Shown here: piece by piece, positions 1-5,124 of the stretch | How positions within the stretch are numbered: position 1 is the stretch's first letter | Layout: the number at the start of each line of letters is the position of its first letter | Assembly: GCA_027457205.1 (NCBI GenBank) | Contig: DAIDTM010000548.1 | Coordinates: 1 to 5,124 of the forward strand | Source: Anaerolineae bacterium | Lineage (GTDB): Bacteria > Chloroflexota > Anaerolineae > UBA4142 | DNA length: 5,124 bases | Direction of reading: 5' to 3' | The notes under the pieces: model-generated | The model's input: only the letters and a program-made list of their open reading frames with translations | What the model was told of the DNA's origin: nothing | The model's database searches: none | Program-made: the position numbers and the translations under genes

Positions 1-24
1 GGTGTAGAGAATGATGCGCGGCAT
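1..24 (-). CDS. Start of a probable ribonuclease HI (N-terminal 8 codons only)
   Basis: Only eight codons are visible, reading MPRIILYT on the minus strand. The ATG shares one base with the TAA stop of the zinc-ribbon gene (TAATG), which suggests translational coupling, and an AGGA lies about 10 nt upstream inside that gene. Seen: the start codon, the overlap and the short peptide. Known: RNase HI proteins commonly begin with a basic or polar start, a short beta strand and YTDGA, where the Asp is the first catalytic residue. A zinc-ribbon protein of this family lies next to an RNase H gene in mycobacteria (Rv2229c/Rv2228c, from memory). Inferred: this is RNase HI, which cleaves RNA in RNA-DNA hybrids. 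Eight residues cannot prove it, and the diagnostic DGA would fall just outside the window. Confidence 0.5.
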
Positions 25-719
25 TAGGCGAGAATCCTGTCGCAACTCGAGCACACGACGATTTCATCGCCGGCGCGGACACGATGCAACAGCCCGGTGG
101 CGACCGCGACGCCGCACACGCTGCACGACTCGCTCTTGACCTGCGCTACCGCGCGTCCTGCCTTGGTGCGGCGCAGGTAATCGTACTGCCGCAGCGCGTC
201 CGCATCCAGCGCCGCGCGCGCCTGCTCGCGCTGCGCTGCTAGCTCGTCGAGACGCTTGGCGAGTGATTCCTTTTCGTGTGTCAGTCGCTCGACATCACCC
301 GCGCGCGCCTCTTCGATTTTTCGCAGCGATTGCGCTTGCTCTTCCGCGCGCCGCTGGGCTTGGTCGGCAGAATCCATCAACGCCAGCAGCGCGTCGTCCA
401 TCTCGCTGCGACGACGCTTGTGCATCTGCGCATCTTTTTCGAGTCCGTCCAGTTCTTTGGGGTTCGACACGCGTCCGTCGTAGAGTCGGTTCTCCAGTTC
501 CTTGATCTTGGCGTCTAGCCCGGCGGCGTCCAGTTCACGGTCTCGCAGCGCGCCGCGCGCTTCGGCAAGTTTCTTCCGGTCGGCTTCCAGCGCGGCGCGG
601 GCGGCGGAAACTTTCGGATCGTTCGCGAGCGCGTCGTCTACCTGGCGCGCACGGTGAGTTTTATCGTCCAGCTCTTGATCGATGGTCTGAAGGTGCCAGA
701 GGGCAGAGGTTCGGCTCAT
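24..719 (-). CDS. Coiled-coil protein with C-terminal C4 zinc ribbon (zf-RING_7 / DUF164 / CdsZ-like)
   Basis: A 231-residue protein with no signal peptide or membrane segment, so probably cytoplasmic. Residues about 10-175 are almost all heptad-like, charged helix and should form a long antiparallel coiled coil. The conserved family hinge LYDGRVSNPKEL is at 79-90. The C-terminal ribbon has CSVC (Cys199, Cys202) and CSSC (Cys223, Cys226), four likely zinc ligands, preceded by a YLRRTKAGRAVA stretch and ending in the usual short CxRIL tail. Length and layout match the family. The start is supported by AAGGAA (724-729 on the complementary strand) four bases before the ATG. The biochemical role is not settled; nucleic-acid binding has been proposed, and the chlamydial relative CdsZ is linked to type III secretion. 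It overlaps the downstream minus-strand gene by one base and is divergent from mraZ. Confidence 0.9.
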   Translation of the reverse strand: MSRTSALWHLQTIDQELDDKTHRARQVDDALANDPKVSAARAALEADRKKLAEARGALRDRELDAAGLDAKIKELENRLYDGRVSNPKELDGLEKDAQMHKRRRSEMDDALLALMDSADQAQRRAEEQAQSLRKIEEARAGDVERLTHEKESLAKRLDELAAQREQARAALDADALRQYDYLRRTKAGRAVAQVKSESCSVCGVAVATGLLHRVRAGDEIVVCSSCDRILA

Positions 720-741
720 TCGATTCCTTGTGGGTGGTCCT

Positions 742-769
742 ATTTTACACCGTTCTGGCGCGCGGGCAA
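742..769 (-). promoter_or_regulatory. Possible promoter of the zinc-ribbon gene
   Basis: On the minus strand TTGCCC (764-769) and TAAAAT (742-747) are separated by 16 bp. They would start transcription about 15 nt before the ATG at 719, just ahead of its AAGGAA ribosome binding site. The match is moderate and the call rests only on motif and position. Confidence 0.35.
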
Positions 770-823
770 ACCGTTGGCGCGGCGATTGACCTTAAAATAT
801 CGTACCAAACGTGTCCCGACCCC

Positions 824-852
824 TTGACACTAGGTGGGGAGTATGCGATAAT
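824..852 (+). promoter_or_regulatory. Main dcw operon promoter (Pmra), sigma-70 type
   Basis: TTGACA (824-829, perfect -35) is followed by a 17-bp spacer and GATAAT (847-852, one mismatch to the consensus -10). TGC directly before the -10 (844-846) gives an extended -10. Transcription should begin near 858-860, leaving a leader of about 70 nt before the mraZ ATG. Such a strong promoter in front of a dcw operon would suit one held down by a repressor, and MraZ-type boxes overlap both the spacer and the start site. Confidence 0.85.
833..840 (+). promoter_or_regulatory. Outlying MraZ-type box in the promoter spacer
   Basis: GGTGGGGA lies between the -35 and -10 elements. It carries the same GTGGGG core as the downstream boxes. 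It starts 23 bp before the first box of the phased group, so it is not in the strict 10-bp register. Occupancy would directly block RNA polymerase. Confidence 0.5.
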
Positions 853-854
853 GC

Positions 855-882
855 GAATGGGAAAAAGTGGGGTAAAGTGGGG
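855..882 (+). promoter_or_regulatory. mraZ operator: MraZ operator: three 10-bp-phased TGGG boxes
   Basis: The cores are TGGGA (T at 858), then AAAGTGGGG (864-872) and AAAGTGGGG (874-882). The three T positions are 858, 868 and 878, exactly one helical turn apart, so all boxes face the same side of the DNA. E. coli MraZ is known to bind TGGGN repeats separated by 5 nt in front of its own gene, and mollicute MraZ binds AAAGTG-type repeats; this array satisfies both descriptions. It covers the predicted transcription start and early leader, consistent with autorepression. Confidence 0.85.
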
Positions 883-929
883 AACACTCCCTCACGAACG
901 CCTGTTCTGTAGCCCGAAGTGGGGAACAC
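875..929 (+). repeat. Pair of 13-nt direct repeats in the mraZ leader
   Basis: AAGTGGGGAACAC occurs exactly at 875-887 and again at 917-929, 42 bp apart. The first copy contains the third phased MraZ box and the second contains the mraZ ribosome binding site. TGTTC at 903-907 is complementary to the GAACA of either copy (882-886 or 924-928). Confidence 0.8.
917..925 (+). promoter_or_regulatory. mraZ ribosome binding site overlapping a fourth GTGGGG box
   Basis: AAGTGGGGA ends four bases before the ATG at 930. The GGGGA is the only plausible Shine-Dalgarno sequence, and the same bases form a GTGGGG box (T at 920, 42 bp after the last phased box). One short sequence may therefore serve both translation and MraZ binding. 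Confidence 0.6.
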
Positions 930-1382
930 ATGTTCTTAGGTACGACGCAAAACACCATCGACGAAAAAGGTCGGCTAACCCTCTCCGCCAAGTGGCGATC
1001 AGAACTGGCGCCGGGCGTTGTCATTACTCGCGGTTTTGACAGATGCCTTTTTATTTTCCCTCAATCCAAGTACGAAGTGATGGCTCGCGAGATCGAAGCG
1101 CAGGGTATGGCGTTAGCGGATGTGCGTTCGTTTGCGCGACATTTGTCCGCGATGGCAGAGCAGGCGGAACCGGACAAGCAAGGCAGGATTATTATACCAC
1201 AAAATCTGCGCGAATTCGCCGGTCTGGATGGCGAGGTGGTCGTCATCGGCGTGGTCAATCGCCTGGAAGTCTGGAACCCCGAGAAATACAAAGAGATCAA
1301 TCGGCAGTCGGAAGCCGACGCGGATGCGGTGGCGGAGCGCTACGGTCAGATCATCAAGAGCGCAGCGCAAAACGAAAAATAG
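930..1382 (+). CDS. mraZ: Transcriptional regulator MraZ
   Basis: A 150-residue protein of the usual MraZ size, made of two tandem SpoVT/AbrB-like swapped-hairpin domains. The signature loops are DEKGRL at 11-16 and DKQGRI at 82-87, the latter followed by IIPQNLREFAGL. The N-terminus MFLG is the family norm and fixes the start; GGGGA lies just upstream. Known: MraZ forms ring-shaped oligomers that bind arrays of TGGG boxes ahead of its own operon and represses the dcw genes. Here the cognate array lies directly upstream, so autoregulation is a strong inference. The C-terminus (about 118-150) is a charged helix. The next gene, rsmH, follows after four bases, the pairing seen across most bacteria. 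Confidence 0.97.
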   Translation: MFLGTTQNTIDEKGRLTLSAKWRSELAPGVVITRGFDRCLFIFPQSKYEVMAREIEAQGMALADVRSFARHLSAMAEQAEPDKQGRIIIPQNLREFAGLDGEVVVIGVVNRLEVWNPEKYKEINRQSEADADAVAERYGQIIKSAAQNEK

Positions 1383-1386
1383 GACG

Positions 1387-2259
1387 ATGCTGCCAGCCCG
1401 CGCGCACGTATCAGTTCTTTTCCAATCGGTGATCGAATTTCTCGCGCCGCGCGCCGGCGGTCGCTATATCGATGCGACGCTGGGCGCGGGCGGTCACGCG
1501 GCAGGCATTCTGGAAGCGTCCGCGCCCACCGGTCGATTGCTCGGGCTGGACGCCGATCCTGCCGCGTTAGCCGTCGCTGCGGCGGCTTTGTCGGCGTATG
1601 GCGACCGCGCGATGCTGGTTCACGCGAACTTTGAGCGATTGCGCGACGTCGCGGCGGCAAATGGGTTTCTGCCGGCGGACGGCATCGTGATCGATTTGGG
1701 CTTGTCGTCGATGCAGCTGGCGGACGCGGCGCGCGGGTTTTCTTTTCAGAGCGACGGCGCGCTCGATATGCGCTTCAGTCCGGACGAGCCGACGACCGCG
1801 GCGGACCTTGCCAACACGCTCGACGAGAGCGAACTCGCCGATTTGATTTTCGAGTACGGCGAAGACCGCGCTTCGCGGCGCATCGCGCGCGCGATCATCG
1901 CCGCGCGACCCATCACGACGGCGACGCAACTGGCGGAAGTGATCGAACGCGCCGTAGGGCGGCGCGGCAGAATTCACCCGGCGACGCGGACGTTTCAGGC
2001 GCTGCGGATCGCGGTGAACCGCGAGATCCAAGTGTTGCAAAACGTCCTGCCGCAAATCGTCGAGACGCTTGCGCCGCAGGGCAGAGCCGCCATCATCTCG
2101 TTTCACTCGCTCGAGGATCGGCAGGTCAAGAATTTTTTTCGCGAATCCGAAAACTTGCGCGTGCTGACCAAGCATCCCGTGCGCCCACTGCGCGCCGAAC
2201 AAGTTGCCAACCCACGTAGCCGCAGCGCCAAGCTGCGCGTCGCGGAAAAGATAGGGTAG
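1387..2259 (+). CDS. rsmH: 16S rRNA (cytosine(1402)-N(4))-methyltransferase RsmH (MraW)
   Basis: A 290-residue SAM-dependent methyltransferase that adds the N4 methyl group of m4Cm1402 in the decoding centre of the 30S subunit. Visible family motifs in order: HVSVL at 7-11 (usually HxPVL), SAM-binding DATLGAGGHA 29-38, LDAD 54-57, IDLGLSS 102-108, RGFSF 116-120, LDMRF 126-130, HPATRTFQALRIAVN 197-211, SFHSLEDR 238-245 and the terminal NPRSRSAKLR 275-284. The reading frame stays open far upstream within mraZ, but ATG 1387 is preferred because it lies just before the first family motif and four bases after the mraZ stop. AGGA is only two bases before this ATG, too close for ideal initiation, so coupling to mraZ translation is likely. 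An in-frame GTG at 1429 would remove the conserved N-terminus. Confidence 0.97.
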   Translation: MLPARAHVSVLFQSVIEFLAPRAGGRYIDATLGAGGHAAGILEASAPTGRLLGLDADPAALAVAAAALSAYGDRAMLVHANFERLRDVAAANGFLPADGIVIDLGLSSMQLADAARGFSFQSDGALDMRFSPDEPTTAADLANTLDESELADLIFEYGEDRASRRIARAIIAARPITTATQLAEVIERAVGRRGRIHPATRTFQALRIAVNREIQVLQNVLPQIVETLAPQGRAAIISFHSLEDRQVKNFFRESENLRVLTKHPVRPLRAEQVANPRSRSAKLRVAEKIG

Positions 2260-2271
2260 GGTGTATGCGCT

Positions 2272-2730
2272 ATGGCAAGCCAAATCGTCAAAATCAAAAA
2301 TCGCGATAGCCAAGTGAGCGTGGGCACGCTGCGTAGTTTGTTGCTGCTCGTTGGACTGGTCGCGCTCTTGGGTTTGATCTTTCTCGGACAGAACGGTCAG
2401 GCGACGCTGACCGGTCATCGCGCGCAAGACCTGCAGACTCAGTTGCAGCGCATCCAGCGCGAGAACGCGCAGTTGGAATTTGAGATCGCGCAACTTTCGA
2501 TGCCGTCCCGGATTGCCGCGCGCGCGCGCGCGCTTGGCTTTCGACCGGCGACGATGTCGCAGACGGTTTTCGTCGTCGTCAAAAACTATCCGACCGAGTC
2601 CAAGCCGGTGGCGGTGTCTCCCGCGCCAACGCCCGCGCCGCCGAACGACCTGACGACGCTGTGGAATAACCTGCTCTCGTTCGTCGGATTGACTCCGGCA
2701 GGGAACACCGTCGAAGCAACGGGTCCATAG
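2272..2730 (+). CDS. ftsL: FtsL/DivIC-type cell division membrane protein
   Basis: A 152-residue bitopic protein. Residues 1-19 are short and basic (cytoplasmic), 20-40 form one hydrophobic segment (LLLLVGLVALLGLIFLG), and 48-76 form a coiled coil with leucine/glutamine heptads. The PSRIAARARALGF motif at 78-90 is the short conserved stretch of FtsL/DivIC proteins. FtsL partners FtsB/DivIC and activates the FtsW-FtsI septal synthase; position between rsmH and ftsI is the standard ftsL slot, and this supports the call more than sequence identity, which is low in the family. Odd feature: about 40 extra C-terminal residues, with a proline/alanine-rich linker (110-124) and a possible amphipathic helix (127-141). 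The start is forced, since a stop lies in frame at 2257. TAGGG (2257-2261) is the likely ribosome binding site. Confidence 0.82.
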   Translation: MASQIVKIKNRDSQVSVGTLRSLLLLVGLVALLGLIFLGQNGQATLTGHRAQDLQTQLQRIQRENAQLEFEIAQLSMPSRIAARARALGFRPATMSQTVFVVVKNYPTESKPVAVSPAPTPAPPNDLTTLWNNLLSFVGLTPAGNTVEATGP

Positions 2731-2739
2731 AGGCAACCG

Positions 2740-4467
2740 ATGTCTGCCCAGACCTTGTCGCGCGCGCCCGTTCGACTGCGCGCCGCGCTGATCGTCATCC
2801 TCGCGGTGGGTCTCGTGCTTGCCGCGCGTCTATTTTACTGGCAGATCGTTCGCTGGGACGATATTCGTCAGCGCGCGGATAAAGAGCAGACCATCAACGC
2901 CACGATTCCGGCGCGCCGCGGCAGCATCGTGACGAGCGACGGGTTGTTGCTGGCGGAAGACGAATATCTTTATACGATCGTGGTCGATCCCCGGCAAATT
3001 ACCAACCCGTCCGATCTGGCGCGGCAACTCGCGCCGATCCTGGGACAATCGGCGGATTCGATCCTGACGCGCTTTAAGACGGACAAGCCGCCGATTATTC
3101 TGGCGAGCGACGCGCCGGCGACGACCGGCGAAGCGGCGGCAGACATCGAGAATCAGACGGGGATGGCAGGGCTTGCCGTTACATCCCGGCGCGTGCGCGT
3201 TTATCCCGGCGGCGCCTTCGCCGCGCAGGTGGTTGGTTTTGTGAACACGCAGGGCGCGGCGGCAAACGGCGTCGAGCGGTTTGAAGACGCCAACTTGCGC
3301 GGCGTCGACGGAAGTCTTTCCGGCGCGAGCGACGCGCTGCACGATGTAATTCCATTCGATCCGCCGACCAGCCAGCCGGCGGTGAACGGCGCGGATGTCG
3401 TCCTGACCATCGATTCGGCGATGCAGCGCATCGCCGAGACGGAACTGGCGAATGGAATTCGTGACAGCCGCGCGCAGAGCGGCTCGGTCATTGTGCTCGA
3501 TCCCAAGACCGGCGCGATTCTCGCGCTCGCGATCTGGCCCACCGCCGACTTGAATGCGTACTACGACCCGGGGAATTTGCAGCGACTGGTCGACTCGGCG
3601 GTAAGTTCAGAGTACGAACCCGGTTCGGTGTTCAAGATCGTTACGGCGGCGGCGGCGCTCGATGCCGGCACGGTGACGCCCAATACGACGTTTGACGATA
3701 CCGGCTCGATTTACGTCGGCGGACGACTGATCAAGAACCACGACAACATCGCGCCGGGACGCGTCGATCTCACCGGCGTTCTGCAACTGTCGCTCAACGT
3801 CGAAGCGGCGAAGATGAGCATCGGCTTGGGCGCGGAACGATTCTACCAGTACGTCCGCAACTTCGGCTTCGGCTCGCCGACGCGCGTCGAGTTGGCGGAC
3901 GAAGTGGGAGGCGACGTCAAATCGGTGGGCGACGGCAGATGGCGCGATGTCGATCTGGCGACCAACGCGTTCGGGCAGGGCATTTCGGTGACGCCGCTCC
4001 AAATGATTTCGGCGGTCGCGGCGGTTGCGAATAACGGCAATTTGATGCGACCCTACATCGTCAAGCAGATGCGGTACGCGAACGGTACTGTGTTCAACAC
4101 GACTCCGCAGGTCGTTCGCCCGGTGATCCGTCCGGAAACGGCGCAGACACTTACACGCATTCTCTCCAACTCGATCATCGCCGAATCGACGAACAAGGCG
4201 GTCGTGCCGGGCTATCGCATCGCCGGCAAAACCGGGACGGCGTCCATTCCGATTCCCGGCGGGTACGATCCAATCGGCACGATTGCGTCATTCGCCGGCT
4301 ATCTGCCGTCGGACGATCCGCAATTTGTGATTCTGGTAAAACTGGACCGACCGCAGACCTCCGAGTGGGGCTCGCAGGTCGCCTCGCCGGTGTTTGCCGC
4401 CGTGGCAAAGCAGCTCGTCGCTTTGGTTGGACTGCCGCCGGATAACGTGCGGCTTGCGAGCAAGTGA
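2740..4467 (+). CDS. ftsI: Class B penicillin-binding protein, septal transpeptidase FtsI (PBP2/PBP3 type)
   Basis: A 575-residue membrane-anchored DD-transpeptidase that cross-links septal peptidoglycan outside the membrane. A short cytoplasmic tail is followed by one membrane segment at about 13-33. The PBP dimerisation domain spans about 55-205, with ARRGSI at 58-63 and RVYPGGAFAAQVVGFV at 153-168. The transpeptidase domain begins near VVLTID (220) and has all three catalytic motifs: SVFK (nucleophile Ser296, Lys299), SLN (Ser351, Asn353) and KTGT (Lys497-Thr500). The protein ends about 75 residues after KTG with no PASTA domains, unlike many Firmicute and some actinobacterial relatives. 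AGAGG lies about six bases before the ATG; the gap from ftsL is nine bases. The dcw position argues for the division enzyme and against an elongation PBP2. Confidence 0.95.
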   Translation: MSAQTLSRAPVRLRAALIVILAVGLVLAARLFYWQIVRWDDIRQRADKEQTINATIPARRGSIVTSDGLLLAEDEYLYTIVVDPRQITNPSDLARQLAPILGQSADSILTRFKTDKPPIILASDAPATTGEAAADIENQTGMAGLAVTSRRVRVYPGGAFAAQVVGFVNTQGAAANGVERFEDANLRGVDGSLSGASDALHDVIPFDPPTSQPAVNGADVVLTIDSAMQRIAETELANGIRDSRAQSGSVIVLDPKTGAILALAIWPTADLNAYYDPGNLQRLVDSAVSSEYEPGSVFKIVTAAAALDAGTVTPNTTFDDTGSIYVGGRLIKNHDNIAPGRVDLTGVLQLSLNVEAAKMSIGLGAERFYQYVRNFGFGSPTRVELADEVGGDVKSVGDGRWRDVDLATNAFGQGISVTPLQMISAVAAVANNGNLMRPYIVKQMRYANGTVFNTTPQVVRPVIRPETAQTLTRILSNSIIAESTNKAVVPGYRIAGKTGTASIPIPGGYDPIGTIASFAGYLPSDDPQFVILVKLDRPQTSEWGSQVASPVFAAVAKQLVALVGLPPDNVRLASK

Positions 4468-4471
4468 TACG

Positions 4472-5124
4472 ATGCTGACTCTAGCCGATGTCTTTCAAGC
4501 GTTGACGCGTGCGCGTCCTGCCAGCGCGGAGCGCGTATCGATTACCGACGTGGTGACGGATTCACGCCTCGCGAAAGCCGGCGCGTTGTTCGTTGCGCTG
4601 AAAGGCGAGAATTCGGATGGTCACGATTTTATCGGCGATGCGCTTGCGCGCGGCGCAGTCGCAGTCATTGCCGAAGCGCGTGCGGGAGAAAAGGGGCTAG
4701 GTCCGAGCGCACATTTTGTCGATGTCGCCGGGTTGCAACCTAGCCCCCCATCTCTTCCGCCAATCGTTTTCATCGCGCCGTCGAGTTTGAAGGCGCTGCA
4801 AGACCTCGCCGCATTCTGGCGCAGCCGCTTTGCCAAATGCAAAGCGATTGCCATTACCGGCAGCATCGGTAAAAGTTCTACGAAAGAACTGACGGCGGCG
4901 GTGCTGCGGCAGCGATTCCACGTCCTGAAAAGTGAGGGCAATTATAACAACGAGATCGGATTGCCGTTGACGATGATGCAGTTGAACGAACGCCACGAGC
5001 GTGCCGTGCTGGAAATGGGGATGTACGCGCTGGGCGAGATCCGCGAGCTGTGCCGCATCGCGCAGCCCGAGATCGGCGTGGTGACGAATGTCGGTGCTAG
5101 CCACCTCGAACGCTTGGGCAGCAT
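4472..5124 (+). CDS. murF: UDP-N-acetylmuramoyl-tripeptide--D-alanyl-D-alanine ligase MurF (5' part)
   Basis: The first 217 codons are open to the window edge; the full protein is usually about 450-480 residues. MurF joins D-Ala-D-Ala to the UDP-MurNAc-tripeptide using ATP in the cytoplasm. The N-terminal substrate domain shows VVTDSR (27-32), ALFVALKGENSDGHDF (38-53) and GAVAVIAE. The ATPase domain starts with the P-loop TGSIGKSSTKE (129-139; Lys134), a variant of the common GKTTTKE, then NYNNEIGLP (157-165), EMG (181-183) and TNVGASHLERLGS (205-217). GSxGK plus TKE and NNEIG mark MurF and not MurE. The start lies four bases after the ftsI stop with no clear Shine-Dalgarno, so translational coupling is likely. 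Residues about 74-93 look inserted compared with typical MurF and coincide with an inverted repeat. Confidence 0.93.
   Translation, partial: MLTLADVFQALTRARPASAERVSITDVVTDSRLAKAGALFVALKGENSDGHDFIGDALARGAVAVIAEARAGEKGLGPSAHFVDVAGLQPSPPSLPPIVFIAPSSLKALQDLAAFWRSRFAKCKAIAITGSIGKSSTKELTAAVLRQRFHVLKSEGNYNNEIGLPLTMMQLNERHERAVLEMGMYALGEIRELCRIAQPEIGVVTNVGASHLERLGS
4693..4747. repeat. 10-bp perfect inverted repeat inside murF
   Basis: GGGGCTAGGT (4693-4702) and its exact reverse complement ACCTAGCCCC (4738-4747) flank 35 bases. The right arm is fused to a perfect palindrome, GGTTGCAACC (4731-4740). Flanking bases (GGGAGAAAA on the left, CATCTCTTCC on the right) extend the symmetry imperfectly. The element lies within the open murF frame, over codons 74-92. 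It may be a small palindromic repetitive element that entered the gene in frame. Confidence 0.7.

Noticed and set aside
786..814. TTGACC (786-791) as a second, upstream promoter for mraZ
   Set aside because: No acceptable -10 lies 16-18 bp downstream, and the promoter at 824-852 is far better.
728..1039. A 103-codon plus-strand frame through the control region into mraZ
   Set aside because: It spans the promoter and operator and overlaps mraZ in another frame. The product shows no domain.
1120..1386. N-terminal extension of RsmH into mraZ
   Set aside because: The frame is open but overlaps mraZ almost completely. The extra peptide does not resemble RsmH, whose conserved N-terminus begins at ATG 1387.
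1567..2736. A 389-codon open frame on the minus strand opposite rsmH and ftsL
   Set aside because: It is antisense to two well-supported genes. Its translation is extremely rich in Arg and low-complexity, with no recognisable domain; such long antisense frames are expected in GC-rich DNA.
2740..4467. Assignment of the transpeptidase as an elongation (rod-type) PBP2
   Set aside because: Both share the catalytic motifs, but position between ftsL and murF in a dcw operon favours the division enzyme.
4697..5104. Minus-strand open frames opposite murF
   Set aside because: The sense strand has clear MurF motifs throughout, so these are shadows of its reading frame.

Overview
This window holds the start of a bacterial division and cell wall (dcw) cluster on the + strand, with a divergent two-gene unit on its left. 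It has a high GC content, short intergenic gaps and no sign of transfer or a mobile gene. The layout is a divergent zinc-ribbon protein followed by a probable RNase HI start, then mraZ, rsmH, ftsL, ftsI and murF with no murE. It suggests a GC-rich, non-proteobacterial lineage. Chloroflexota (Anaerolineae-like) is my best guess, but this rests on remembered gene order and not on a search.

Left part (1-719, minus strand): a 231-residue coiled-coil protein with a C-terminal four-cysteine zinc ribbon. Its stop codon overlaps the ATG of a second minus-strand gene, of which only eight codons lie in the window. Those eight codons look like the start of RNase HI.

Divergent control region (720-929): this 210-bp gap holds a near-consensus sigma-70-type promoter (TTGACA, 17-bp spacer, GATAAT with an extended TG). 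TGGG-containing boxes sit in its spacer, in a 10-bp-phased trio across the likely transcription start, and on the mraZ ribosome binding site. This is the arrangement expected for autoregulation of the operon by MraZ. A 13-nt exact direct repeat in the leader includes two of these boxes.

Right part (930-5124, plus strand): mraZ (regulator), rsmH (16S rRNA m4C1402 methyltransferase), a small FtsL/DivIC-type membrane protein, ftsI (class B penicillin-binding transpeptidase) and the first 217 codons of murF (the ligase adding D-Ala-D-Ala to the UDP-MurNAc-peptide). Gaps are 4, 12, 9 and 4 nt, so this is almost certainly one operon. It ties precursor synthesis (MurF) to septal cross-linking (FtsI) and its membrane partner (FtsL), under MraZ control.

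Most of the region is ordinary core-genome content. The two things most worth a second look are the dense MraZ operator array and a 10-bp inverted repeat spanning about 55 bp inside murF. That repeat coincides with an apparent in-frame peptide insertion of roughly 20 residues. I found no evidence of a new multi-gene system.
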